Position numbers and translations under genes: made by a program
In this document: piece by piece, positions 16,789 to 24,682 of the stretch
How positions within the stretch are numbered: position 1 is the stretch's first letter
Layout of the letters: every line of letters starts with the position of its first letter
Notes under the pieces: generated by a model
The model's database searches: none
What the model was told of the DNA's origin: nothing
Seen by the model: the letters and a program-made list of their open reading frames with translations, nothing else
NCBI GenBank assembly: GCA_003133405.1
Contig: PKXH01000070.1
Location: forward strand, 1 to 37,264
Direction of reading: 5' to 3'
Source of the DNA: Acidimicrobiaceae bacterium
Lineage (GTDB): Bacteria; Actinomycetota; Acidimicrobiia; Acidimicrobiales; RAAP-2
Length of the DNA: 37,264 bases

Positions 16789-17697
16789 CTACGACGCTTC
16801 GGAAAGGGCTTTGGCGATGGTGATGGTCTCGCTGTCGAGCGAGGTCGGTTCATGAAAGCCAGTGACATCGAGTTCGTCGATGAGTCCCAACGAGGCGCGA
16901 ATGGCTTCGGGTGTATTCTCGGCGAACACCACGCCGTAGGTCTCCCCGACGAAGATTCGCGCGACGCGCCCGCCCGCCACCGAGTAGATGTTGCCGCTGA
17001 CGGCGCACTCGTCACTGGCGAGGTAGACCACGAGTGGGCTGACCAAGTCGGTCGACACCTTGGGCGCCAAGTCCCCCAGGATGCCCTCGGTCATCCTCGT
17101 CAGGGCGATCGGGGCGATGGCGTTGACCTTGATGTCGTGCTCGGCGCCCTCGAGTGAGAGTACGCGCGTCAGGCCCGCCAAACCGGCCTTCGCCGCGCCG
17201 TAGTTGGCCTGGCCGAAGTTACCGAAGAGGCCCGAAGCCGAACTGGTGTTGACGACGCGACCGTACCCTTGGGCGCGCATGAGTCGAAACGCCGGTTGAC
17301 AGACGTAGAGCGCACCTTTCAGGTGCACGTCGATCACCTGGTCGATCATGGTGGCGTCCATCTTATGAAACGCCTTGTCGCGCAAGATGCCGGCGTTGTT
17401 TATCAACACGTCGACTCGACCGAAGGCGTCCAGAGCGCTCTGGACGATGGCTTCACCTCCGAGCGCGGTGGCGACGCTGTCGTGATTGGGCGCGGCGATC
17501 CCACCGAGTGCGACGATCTCTTCGACGACCCGCTCGGCGGCCGAGGTCGACGAACCGCTGCCGTCGAGCGAGCCGCCGAGGTCGTTGACGAGCACGCTCG
17601 CTCCGCGCGCGGCGAGCGCGAGCGCGTGCGAGCGCCCCAGTCCGCCGCCGGCGCCGGTGATAATCGCCACTCGCCCGTCAAAGCGAATTTCTTCCAT
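16789..17697 (-). CDS. SDR 3-hydroxyacyl-CoA dehydrogenase-like (MFE-2/HSD17B4 type)
   Basis: About 302 residues from the ATG at 17697, chosen for GGAG 6-7 bp upstream. GAGGGLGR (15-22) followed by NDLGGSLDGSG and later HDSV is the signature of the (3R)-hydroxyacyl-CoA dehydrogenase part of multifunctional beta-oxidation enzymes. Catalytic YGAAK follows NTSSASGLFGNFGQAN. The C-terminal 60 residues extend past a standard SDR. It lies 2 bp after the hydrolase stop in the phaC transcript. A link between (R)-3-hydroxyacyl-CoA metabolism and the polymer is likely, but the direction is inference. Confidence 0.85.
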   Translation of the reverse strand: MEEIRFDGRVAIITGAGGGLGRSHALALAARGASVLVNDLGGSLDGSGSSTSAAERVVEEIVALGGIAAPNHDSVATALGGEAIVQSALDAFGRVDVLINNAGILRDKAFHKMDATMIDQVIDVHLKGALYVCQPAFRLMRAQGYGRVVNTSSASGLFGNFGQANYGAAKAGLAGLTRVLSLEGAEHDIKVNAIAPIALTRMTEGILGDLAPKVSTDLVSPLVVYLASDECAVSGNIYSVAGGRVARIFVGETYGVVFAENTPEAIRASLGLIDELDVTGFHEPTSLDSETITIAKALSEAS

Positions 17698-17699
17698 GA

Positions 17700-18497
17700 T
17701 TATCTCCATCTACGTTGAGGGTGAGTATTAGTGCTGTCGATTGGTCGTAGGGGCGAAACCACGGGCGCGGGCGCCACGACGACGGCGCCGCCAAGAAACG
17801 TGTCGACGACGTGCGCCAACGCCGCGGCCGGCTCGGGCTGCTGCAAATCGTGACCCTCGGGTAAGACCGTCAACGAGGCGTTCGGGATGCGTCCGGCCAA
17901 CGCCCGACTGTTGGCAATAGGCGCGACACGGTCCTTAAGCCCGCACACGACGAGGGTCGGCGCCGCGATGGCGCCGAGAAACGGGATGCTCGACCAGGCG
18001 GAGATGGCCATGGTGCGCCATATCGCCGACTTCGCCTGGGAGCGATCGAACTTCGGCAGCACGCCCAGTCCGTCGAGCGAGTCCCAGCCACTGAGGGTCG
18101 CCCCCGCGCCACACGAGGTGGCCACGAGCACCAGGCGGAGAACCCTCGAAGGGTATTGAAACGCCAACTGCTGTGCCACGGCGCCTCCGTGGGAGAAACC
18201 CAACACGTCGACTCGGTCCAGCCCCACTTCATCGAGCATCGCGGCGGCGAGTTCGGCGAGTTGGGCGATGGAGAGGGGCAGGAGGGGCAAAGGACTCTGG
18301 CCCACGCCGGGCGCGTCGAAGCTGACGATGGTTCGCTCCCCCAACGCGCGCACGAACGGATCCCAACTCTCCAAGGAGCGAGTTAGCCCGTTGAGCAACA
18401 ACAACGGGTCGCCGTGACCTTGCACGCGGATATGGACTCGATGCCCCCGGACCCACAGAATCGAGGCGTCGTACGCCTCTAGGGCAGCGTTACTCAA
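17700..18497 (-). CDS. Alpha/beta hydrolase, probable intracellular PHA depolymerase-like
   Basis: A 265-residue alpha/beta hydrolase. Nucleophile elbow GFSHGG with Ser102, acid in VCGLKDR, and His in LPEGHDL. The N-terminal PLLLLNGLTRSLESWDPF followed by SFDAPGVGQSP resembles the PhaZ family of intracellular medium-chain PHA depolymerases. The start is TTG at 18497, overlapping the phaC stop as TTGA, so it is translationally coupled to the synthase. The tail (about 235-265) is Pro/Val-rich and low in complexity. Depolymerase function rests on context plus resemblance; another esterase is possible. Confidence 0.75.
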   Translation of the reverse strand: MSNAALEAYDASILWVRGHRVHIRVQGHGDPLLLLNGLTRSLESWDPFVRALGERTIVSFDAPGVGQSPLPLLPLSIAQLAELAAAMLDEVGLDRVDVLGFSHGGAVAQQLAFQYPSRVLRLVLVATSCGAGATLSGWDSLDGLGVLPKFDRSQAKSAIWRTMAISAWSSIPFLGAIAAPTLVVCGLKDRVAPIANSRALAGRIPNASLTVLPEGHDLQQPEPAAALAHVVDTFLGGAVVVAPAPVVSPLRPIDSTNTHPQRRWR

Positions 18498-20404
18498 GCG
18501 CGAACACGCACGTAGCTGCCGGGCGCCGCCTCAAGGGCCGGGTGGTTCTCATTGCCGAGGCGCGAGGGCGCGGTTACCTTCACGCCACCTCGAGCGCCGA
18601 TCCATTCGGTCCAATCGTTCCACCACGTGTCCTTGACCAACGTGGCCCCGTCCTGCCACGCTTGGGCGTCGTCGGGGCGCGCGTCGTTGGACCAGTAACT
18701 GGCCTTGGGACTCGGCGGGTTGACGACCCCGGCGATGTGGCCCGAGGAGCTGAGCACGAATCGATTGGCGCCGGTGAACATTCGAGCGGTCTTGTAGCCC
18801 GAGGGCCAGGGAACGATGTGATCGTTGATCGCCGAGACCACGTAGGTGTCGAGTTCGACCTTTTTGGGGTCGAGCTTGCGTCCGTCGATCTCGAACTCCC
18901 CGCGGGCGAACTCGTTGTTGAGATAACACGACCGCAGATACTGCGAGTGCATCTTGGCCGGCATTCGCGTGCTGTCGTTGTTCCACACCAAGAGATCAAA
19001 GGCGGCCGGCTGCTTGCCGAGCAGCCAGTTGTTGCCGATGTACTGAAAGATGAGGTCGTTGGCGCGCAGCGCGTCGAACACGTGGGCCATGGTGTCGGCC
19101 TCGAGGTAGCCGTCGCTGGCCATCTGTTCTTCGAGGCTGGCGATGGTCGCCTCGTCGGTGAACAGACCGAGCACGCCGGGCACGGAGAAGTCGGTGTTGG
19201 TGTTGAGCAACGTGGCCGACTTAATCGAGTCGTCGCCGAGCGACGCGTCGTAGGCCAAACCGATCGCGCTCAACGTGCCCCCGAGACAGAGCGAGACGGT
19301 ATTGACCTGGCGAGCGCCGGTGATCTCACGGATGACGCGTACGGCGTCAAGGAGCCCCCGTCGTAAGTAGTCCTCGAGGCCGAGGTCGCGCATACTCGAA
19401 TCGGGGTTCTTGTAACTTATGGCAAAACAGGTATGGCCGTGCTGGACCGACCACTCGATCAAGCTCTTGCCGGGCGCTAAGTCCATGATGTAGTACTTGT
19501 TGATCCACGGCGGACAGAACAGCAAAGGCACCGCATAGACCTGCTCACTCTGGGGTGAGTACTGGATCAACTCGATTAGTTCGTTTCGGTACACGACCGC
19601 CCCGGGCGTGGCGGCCATGTTGACCCCCAGCTCGAACCCCGAGGTGTCGACCTGCGAGGGCCAACCCTTGTTGTGACTCAGGTCCTCGAGCATGTTCTTC
19701 GCTCCGCGCACCAGGCTCTCGCCGCCGGTCTCAACGGCCTCTCGTAGCGCCACGGGATTGCCGAGCAGCGTATTGGTGGGCGCCAACGCGTCGAGGATGA
19801 ATTTGGCCGCGAAACGGGCCTTGGCGTCTTGGCCCTCCTCGAGTTGCGCCGCGTCCAACAGCTCATTGACGTACTGACAGCCGAGCAGGTACTGCTGCTC
19901 GAGCAAGAAGAACAACGGATTCTCCGCGTAGGCGGAGTCGACGAAGCGCTTGTCCCCAGAAGATGGTGTCATAGGCGCGGGCGTGGGCGTCCCGCCAGCG
20001 CGCTGGGCGGTCGCGCGCACCGCGGCGTCCAAGCCGATCGAGAGTCGCGCGTTGGCCGCCGCGACCTCAGCCGGCTTTTGCACCAGTGCCGCCTGGGCGG
20101 CTTGTAGTGAGCCAAAGAACGAGGCCGGATCGGCCTTGGCGACCAGATCGTCAATGAACGCTTGTTGAGAGCTGTGGAGATCTTGGGCGAACTTGAACAG
20201 GTCACTCGGCGCGGGGATGGCGCCGGGCAGCGGCAGCTGGACCATCTCGGTCAACTTGGTGAAGAATTCGCTGGCGCCTTCGAACCACGCGCTGACGAAC
20301 TGACGAGTGGCGTCTTGGGAGATTTGCAGCGCACCGAGCAACTGCTCGGCGAGGGGTGAACTTGGCCCGGCAGGGCCCGTGGCTTCGTTATCCCCTATGA
20401 CCAT
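18494..20404 (-). CDS. phaC: PHA synthase with phasin-like N-terminal segment
   Basis: Polymerises (R)-3-hydroxyacyl-CoA into polyhydroxyalkanoate at the granule surface. At 636 residues it is longer than the roughly 560-600 usual for class I enzymes. Catalytic triad: Cys373 in SLCLGGT, Asp528 in NDHIVPW and His556 in SSGHIAG. The lipase-like box has Ser where the first Gly is usual. Residues about 22-95 match the stand-alone phasin at 21518-21850: SQDATRQFVSAW against SQDATLKIVSAW, then LPL...P.P..L..FAQ.L..SQQ.F in both. A Pro/Ala-rich linker (about 136-148) separates this from the synthase. AGGGA lies about 9 bp before the ATG. First gene of the transcript with the hydrolase and SDR. Confidence 0.93.
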   Translation of the reverse strand: MVIGDNEATGPAGPSSPLAEQLLGALQISQDATRQFVSAWFEGASEFFTKLTEMVQLPLPGAIPAPSDLFKFAQDLHSSQQAFIDDLVAKADPASFFGSLQAAQAALVQKPAEVAAANARLSIGLDAAVRATAQRAGGTPTPAPMTPSSGDKRFVDSAYAENPLFFLLEQQYLLGCQYVNELLDAAQLEEGQDAKARFAAKFILDALAPTNTLLGNPVALREAVETGGESLVRGAKNMLEDLSHNKGWPSQVDTSGFELGVNMAATPGAVVYRNELIELIQYSPQSEQVYAVPLLFCPPWINKYYIMDLAPGKSLIEWSVQHGHTCFAISYKNPDSSMRDLGLEDYLRRGLLDAVRVIREITGARQVNTVSLCLGGTLSAIGLAYDASLGDDSIKSATLLNTNTDFSVPGVLGLFTDEATIASLEEQMASDGYLEADTMAHVFDALRANDLIFQYIGNNWLLGKQPAAFDLLVWNNDSTRMPAKMHSQYLRSCYLNNEFARGEFEIDGRKLDPKKVELDTYVVSAINDHIVPWPSGYKTARMFTGANRFVLSSSGHIAGVVNPPSPKASYWSNDARPDDAQAWQDGATLVKDTWWNDWTEWIGARGGVKVTAPSRLGNENHPALEAAPGSYVRVRA

Positions 20405-20448
20405 TACGCAATCCCTAGTCGTGTGAAGCCGCTCGGCGTCTGGAGGAC

Positions 20449-20481
20449 ACTGTACCTACCCACTGCTTGGCATGTCAAGCA
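20449..20481 (-). promoter_or_regulatory. phaC promoter with PHA operator
   Basis: Minus strand -35 TTGACA (20473-20478), 18-bp spacer, -10 TACAGT (20449-20454). The -35 is embedded in the near-palindrome TGCTTGGCATGTCAAGCA (20464-20481, plus-strand reading), which recurs at the two phasin promoters. Confidence 0.7.
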
Positions 20482-20583
20482 TTGCCGCCGGGCGATGAAA
20501 GTCTTACGAACGCCGCGTTTATCAGTAAAACAAAGACTATTCGGCACGTCTCGCCAAGGTCCCGCACCCAGCGCAAAAAGGTT

Positions 20584-20970
20584 TTAGGCCCCTTGGCGAT
20601 TGGTCTCGACGTAGCTGCGATACACCCCGAGCAAAGCGTGACGTTGGGCTTCGGTGAGTCGCTGGTCGGCTCGAATGGCGCTCTCGGTAGCGTCGTCGCC
20701 CAACTTTTCAGTGCCGCTGATCAGTCCGGCCTGCTCAAAGAGAATCTCCGCCGACACGTTGAGCGCGTCAGCGATCGATTTGAGCACCCGGATCGAGGGC
20801 TCGTGGAGTCCCCGCTCGACCTGACTCAGGTAGGGATTGGAGATTTCGGTGAGCGCCGAGAGCTGGCGCAGCGACAGATTCGCAATCTGTCGCTGCGCCC
20901 GGATGAACCCACCCAGCACGCGCCGGGGGTCATCCTCAGTTGTTGTGACTGGCTCTTCCGTGCCTTGCAT
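20584..20970 (-). CDS. XRE-family regulator, probable PHA repressor
   Basis: A 128-residue protein. An XRE helix-turn-helix lies at about 18-72 (LGGFIRAQRQIANLSLRQLS, then EISNPYLSQVERGLHEPS), and a helical C-terminus about 75-128 may sense or dimerise. It begins 24 bp after the phasin 1 stop, so it is read from the phasin 1 promoter, which carries the shared operator. It is the only regulator in the cluster and so the best candidate to bind all three operators and its own promoter. Whether it senses polymer, as PhaR does in other bacteria, is unknown; it is not homologous in appearance to proteobacterial PhaR. Confidence 0.8.
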   Translation of the reverse strand: MQGTEEPVTTTEDDPRRVLGGFIRAQRQIANLSLRQLSALTEISNPYLSQVERGLHEPSIRVLKSIADALNVSAEILFEQAGLISGTEKLGDDATESAIRADQRLTEAQRHALLGVYRSYVETNRQGA

Positions 20971-20994
20971 CGTAACTGAATCCGTTGAGACGGA

Positions 20995-21297
20995 CTAAGC
21001 CAACTTCTCGGGAACGAGTGCGTTCGCCAACTGCAGGGTGAAGTCGCGCTGGGCCTTCAAAAGGTCATTGGCGAAATCGAACGCGAACTTGGTGGCAGCT
21101 TCAGCGTCGGGCAGAGCGGCCACACCAGGAATGGTGGGCAGGTCGGCGACGGGCAAAACGGAGGCGGCCTTCATCCAGGTCTGGGCGGCGTCGACGGAGA
21201 ACTGCTGACACTGCTTGACGGTGGAAATCAGTTGTTCGCGAATTTTCACGGCAAATTCAGGTACTTCGGTCGTTGATGTGGTCTTAGTGGAAACCAT
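20995..21297 (-). CDS. Phasin-like protein 1
   Basis: A small, 100-residue helical protein with no Cys-rich or catalytic motif. ATG 21297 is chosen because AGAGGAG lies about 6 bp upstream; the GTG at 21327 lacks this. Residues about 25-95 follow the same plan as phasin 2 and the PhaC N-terminus: a helix ending in AAQTWMKAA, a Pro-rich hinge (LPTIPGVAALPD) and an amphipathic helix (FAFDFANDLLKAQRDFTLQL). Phasins coat PHA granules. The assignment rests on this pattern, on the phaC neighbourhood and on the shared promoter. It is co-transcribed with the XRE regulator. Confidence 0.8.
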   Translation of the reverse strand: MVSTKTTSTTEVPEFAVKIREQLISTVKQCQQFSVDAAQTWMKAASVLPVADLPTIPGVAALPDAEAATKFAFDFANDLLKAQRDFTLQLANALVPEKLA

Positions 21298-21347
21298 CAG
21301 GAACTCCTCTGGTCTTACTTCCAGCACGGCAATTCCGCGCTGAGCAC

Positions 21348-21380
21348 ACTATACACCCCATCTGCTTGGTATGTCAAGCA
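21348..21380 (-). promoter_or_regulatory. Phasin 1/regulator promoter with PHA operator
   Basis: Minus strand -35 TTGACA (21372-21377), 18-bp spacer, -10 TATAGT (21348-21353). The operator copy is TGCTTGGTATGTCAAGCA at 21363-21380. This gives autoregulation of the XRE gene if it binds here. Confidence 0.75.
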
Positions 21381-21517
21381 CTATCCTTGCCGTGTTTCGG
21401 ACCTACTTTGACCTGTTGAGAAACCCGACCATCACTTTCGAGGTCGTTGAATTGGGGCCCACTGGACGCGATTCGACCTCCAAGTGGATCCAAGGCGAAT
21501 ATGCCGGTCGCGGTCTC

Positions 21518-21850
21518 TTAAGCGTTGGGCTGGTCGTGACCCGGCAGCGTGTCGAACAACTTCTTGACGAACTCTTGCTGTGAGGTCATCAGTTGCTGGG
21601 CGAACTCAAAGTACTGGTCCGAGAGTTCGCCGGGCTTGGGCAGCGTGTCGACCAAAGGGAGCTTGGGCAACTCGGGCAAGTGAGTCGTCACTTTGGCGAC
21701 GTTCTCGGACCACGCGCTCACAATCTTCAACGTGGCGTCCTGGGATCGCTTGATCGCCTCCAGCACCTGGCTTTGCACGCGCGCAGCCTCCGCGGCGGCT
21801 TTCTTCTTGCCATCTTTTTTGGTCGTGTCTTTCGTGTTCTCCGCTACCAT
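21518..21850 (-). CDS. Phasin-like protein 2
   Basis: A 110-residue protein from the ATG at 21850, with GAGGAG about 7 bp upstream. A Lys/Ala-rich start (about 7-24) resembles the basic tails of some phasins. Then SQDATLKIVSAW (36-47), a Pro-rich hinge (LPELPKLPLVDTLPKPG) and the helix FEFAQQLMTSQQEFVKKLF (81-99). It matches the N-terminal segment of PhaC more closely than it matches phasin 1. The two phasin leaders also share AGGAGTTC before the start, consistent with duplication. It has its own promoter and is probably a granule surface protein. Confidence 0.8.
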   Translation of the reverse strand: MVAENTKDTTKKDGKKKAAAEAARVQSQVLEAIKRSQDATLKIVSAWSENVAKVTTHLPELPKLPLVDTLPKPGELSDQYFEFAQQLMTSQQEFVKKLFDTLPGHDQPNA

Positions 21851-21901
21851 CGTGAACTCCTCATGGACTTGGAACGTGAACGGCGTCTCCGCCACACCCG
21901 C

Positions 21902-21934
21902 ACTCTACCGACCAAGTGCTTGAAATGTCAAGCA
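21902..21934 (-). promoter_or_regulatory. Phasin 2 promoter with PHA operator
   Basis: Minus strand -35 TTGACA (21926-21931), 18-bp spacer, -10 TAGAGT (21902-21907). The operator copy TGCTTGAAATGTCAAGCA (21917-21934) is the most symmetrical of the three, with 7-bp arms around AATG. Confidence 0.75.
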
Positions 21935-21984
21935 AACCTTGGTCCGCGCCAGCGTCCGCGCCACCCTCATTACGTCGCGAAGGA

Positions 21985-22410
21985 CTAGAACTGCACCAAC
22001 ATCGACACGAGTGCGATAGCGATCAGTGCGAGGAGCACGTCGTCAGAGCGAACCAACTGACGCCCTTGATCGATCGACGCGACGCCCTCACGAGCGATCG
22101 TGGCGGCGACCATGCGCTCTTGAGGAAGCGCGCGTGCTTCCAGGTGGCCGGCCGCGGCTAAGTAGCAGAGCAGACCCACGCCAATCCAGGGTCTGGCCAG
22201 GGAGACCGAGTTGCCACCGCTTAGCGACATGATGAGCCCCGTCACCGGCAAGACGTGCATCACCCGCGCCGCCCAGTTACGACGCTCGGGCACACGCCGA
22301 GCTTGGGTGGCGCCGTCAGCGCCGCGCGCCACGCTAAGCGCCGCGTAACGCATCGAGACCAAGACGATCACGGTGACCACGGCCGCGATCACGTGGATCA
22401 AGAAGACCAA
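21985..22410 (-). CDS. Small multi-pass membrane protein
   Basis: About 141 residues if it starts at TTG 22410, 24 bp after the meaB stop. A longer reading up to 22716 would overlap meaB in another frame and has a low-complexity Arg-rich N-terminus, so I reject it. Four hydrophobic segments: LVFLIHVIAAVVTVIVLVSM, VMHVLPVTGLIMSL, WIGVGLLCYLAAAG and VLLALIAIALVSMLVQF. His residues in the first two helices (IHVIAAV, MHVLPVTG) recall small heme- or metal-linked membrane families, but no family is assigned. The start is uncertain. Confidence 0.6.
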   Translation of the reverse strand: MVFLIHVIAAVVTVIVLVSMRYAALSVARGADGATQARRVPERRNWAARVMHVLPVTGLIMSLSGGNSVSLARPWIGVGLLCYLAAAGHLEARALPQERMVAATIAREGVASIDQGRQLVRSDDVLLALIAIALVSMLVQF

Positions 22411-22433
22411 GTCGTAGCCGACCGAAGTGGCGA

Positions 22434-23396
22434 TTACGGTGCGCCCAGCAATGTCTCGGCCGCGCGATAGGGATCCGTCGACCCCTCGACCAGCGCGTCC
22501 ACTTGGGCCTCGTACTCGTCGCCCCTGGCCAACGCCGTGGCGCGCGAGCTCACGAGAAATCGTACGACTTTGTCGAGTTCGGCTCGCGTGCGTTGGCGGC
22601 GCGCCTCGACGAGTCGTGCGCCGTCGAGGAAGGTTCGGTGCTCGCCGACCGCGTCGAAGAGTGCCTCGGTGCCCTCGTCGTTGGTGGCGCACGTCTCGAT
22701 GATCATTGGTCGCCACTCGCCTTGGCTCCCGAGATTCAGCATCTGCTCAAGATCGCGCCGCGTCTCGCGAACCCCCGGGCGATCGGCCTTATTGATCACG
22801 AAGATGTCGGCGATCTCTAAGAGGCCCGCCTTGCTCGCCTGCATCGAGTCGCCCCAGCCAGGGTTGGTCACCACGACCGTAGTGTCCGCGGCCGAGGCGA
22901 TCTCGACCTCCATCTGGCCGACGCCGACGGTTTCGACGAACACGAAGGGGAAGTTGGCCGCGCCCAGCACGCGCAGCGCGTCGGGCACGGCGAGTGAGAG
23001 CCCCCCTAGATGTCCGCGCGTGGCCATGGAACGGATGAAGACGTGCTCGTCGGTGGCGTGGCCCTGCATGCGAATGCGATCGCCGAGAATGGCGCCCCCG
23101 CTAAAGGGCGAACTGGGATCGACGCAGAGTACCGCCACTTGATCAAAGGTCTCTTCGTCACCCACTTGACCCTTTTTGAGGGCCGTCGAGATGAGGCGAT
23201 CGGTCAAGGTGGACTTGCCGACCCCTGGCGGACCGGTGAGACCAACGACGTAGGGCGCGGGGGCCCCGTACGCCAGCGCCACGGTCGCGCGGTGTTGGTC
23301 GGCGCCCGCCTCGACGTAGCTCAACAGTCGCGCGAGTGCGGTACGCGAACCATCTCGCGCCTCTTCTAGAAGTACGTCGGGTTCGCGCGCGATCAC
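22434..23396 (-). CDS. meaB: MeaB/ArgK-type G3E GTPase
   Basis: A 320-residue P-loop GTPase that protects and loads cobalamin-dependent acyl-CoA mutases. Walker A GPPGVGKST (55-63), CVDPSSPFSGGAILGDRIRM (switch region), ETVGVGQ (Walker B/switch II) and NKAD (base specificity). The GTG start at 23396 overlaps the murA stop as GTGA, so it is coupled to murA although no mutase gene is in the window. It may serve methylmalonyl-CoA mutase encoded elsewhere; which mutase cannot be told here. Confidence 0.9.
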   Translation of the reverse strand: MIAREPDVLLEEARDGSRTALARLLSYVEAGADQHRATVALAYGAPAPYVVGLTGPPGVGKSTLTDRLISTALKKGQVGDEETFDQVAVLCVDPSSPFSGGAILGDRIRMQGHATDEHVFIRSMATRGHLGGLSLAVPDALRVLGAANFPFVFVETVGVGQMEVEIASAADTTVVVTNPGWGDSMQASKAGLLEIADIFVINKADRPGVRETRRDLEQMLNLGSQGEWRPMIIETCATNDEGTEALFDAVGEHRTFLDGARLVEARRQRTRAELDKVVRFLVSSRATALARGDEYEAQVDALVEGSTDPYRAAETLLGAP

Positions 23397-24658
23397 GTGA
23401 ACCGTTCGATGTTGGCGCCCAGCGCACTCAGCCGCCCGACGAAATTGTCGTACCCGCGGTCCATGTGCTCTAAGCCCGTCAAGGTCGTCTCGCCTTCGGC
23501 GACGAGTCCGGCCAGAGTGAGCGCCGCGGCGGCACGAATGTCGCTCGCGCGCACCGTGGTTCCGATCAGGCGTTCGACGCCACGGATCATCGCGTGATGA
23601 CCCTCGGTGGTGATGTTGGCGCCCAGTCGCACGAGCTCGTCGACGTAGCGAAAACGCCCGACGAAGAGGTTCTCGGTAACAACGGAGACCCCCTCGGCGA
23701 CGCTCAGCATGGCGGTGAGTAGCGGCTTGTAGTCGGTCGCCACGCCGGGGTAAGGCAACGTCGCCACGTCCACTGCCCTAAGGCGCCCCCGGGCTCGCAC
23801 CGCGACGCCGGGCCCCGCTTCGTCGACCTCGGCGCCTATGGCTTCGAGTTTTCGCAGCAACATCACCATGTGCTCGGCCCTCGCGTCGACGACGCGCACG
23901 TGGCCTCCCGTGATGAGACCCGAGGCGAGGTACGTCGCTGAGACCACGCGGTCGGTCACCACTTCGTGGTGCGCGGGGGCGAGTTCCTCCACGCCGTCGA
24001 TCGTGAGTCGCGACGTGCCGAGCCCCTCGATCTTCGCACCCATGGCGATGAGTTGGCGGCCCAGGTCCTCCACCTCGGGCTCTCGCGCGGCGTTCTCGAT
24101 GATCGTTCGACCCTGAGCGAGCACCGCCGCCATCAAGAGGTTGTCGGTCGCGGTGTGACTCGGGTATTCGAGGGTGACACGCGTGGCGTGCAGGCGCGGC
24201 GAATTGGTGGTGGCGTGAATGGACGTGCGATCGTTGTGGAAAGTGGCGCCCATGGCGCTCAAGCCCTCGGTGTGAAAATTGATCGGGCGCTGGCCGAAGT
24301 CATCGCCGCCCGGCAGGGCCATATTGGCTTCACCGCAGCGCGCGAGCAGTGGTCCGAGGATGACAATGGAGGCGCGCATCGATTCAAAGAGGTGCGCCGG
24401 GGCCACGGGGTGAATCTGGTCGCATGCAGGCACGCGCACGCGAAGTTCGTGGTCCGAAGGTTCGTCCACCCGGCACCCGAGCGCCACTAAAAGCTCACTC
24501 ATCACTTTGACGTCGCTGATGCGCGGCACGTTCGTCAGGTGGTGATCGCCCGTGGCGAGCAGGCAGGCCGCCATCTCCTTTAGGACTGCGTTCTTCGCCC
24601 CGTAAGCGCGAACTTCGCCCTCGAGCGCACCGGCGGGCTTCACCACGAGAGAACTCAC
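23393..24658 (-). CDS. murA: UDP-GlcNAc 1-carboxyvinyltransferase
   Basis: First committed step of peptidoglycan synthesis: transfers enolpyruvate from PEP to UDP-GlcNAc in the cytoplasm. A 421-residue, complete two-domain fold with Lys22-Asn23 in AYGAKNAVLKE. The active loop reads LPGGDDFGQRP, so Asp119 stands where most MurA proteins have the PEP/fosfomycin-reactive Cys. This Cys-to-Asp change is known from mycobacteria and gives intrinsic fosfomycin insensitivity. GTG start at 24658, with GTGs at codons 5 and 6 as alternatives better spaced from AGGGGG. It lies downstream of the atp operon region, as in other actinobacteria, but a tnpB element now sits at its 5' side. Confidence 0.95.
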   Translation of the reverse strand: MSSLVVKPAGALEGEVRAYGAKNAVLKEMAACLLATGDHHLTNVPRISDVKVMSELLVALGCRVDEPSDHELRVRVPACDQIHPVAPAHLFESMRASIVILGPLLARCGEANMALPGGDDFGQRPINFHTEGLSAMGATFHNDRTSIHATTNSPRLHATRVTLEYPSHTATDNLLMAAVLAQGRTIIENAAREPEVEDLGRQLIAMGAKIEGLGTSRLTIDGVEELAPAHHEVVTDRVVSATYLASGLITGGHVRVVDARAEHMVMLLRKLEAIGAEVDEAGPGVAVRARGRLRAVDVATLPYPGVATDYKPLLTAMLSVAEGVSVVTENLFVGRFRYVDELVRLGANITTEGHHAMIRGVERLIGTTVRASDIRAAAALTLAGLVAEGETTLTGLEHMDRGYDNFVGRLSALGANIERFT

Positions 24659-24682
24659 CCCCTAAGTATTGCCGCTCGCACG

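Noticed and set aside
22411-22716. N-terminal extension of the small membrane protein into meaB
   Set aside because: Overlaps meaB in another frame and is Arg/Gly-rich low complexity; hydrophobic coding signal begins near TTG 22410.
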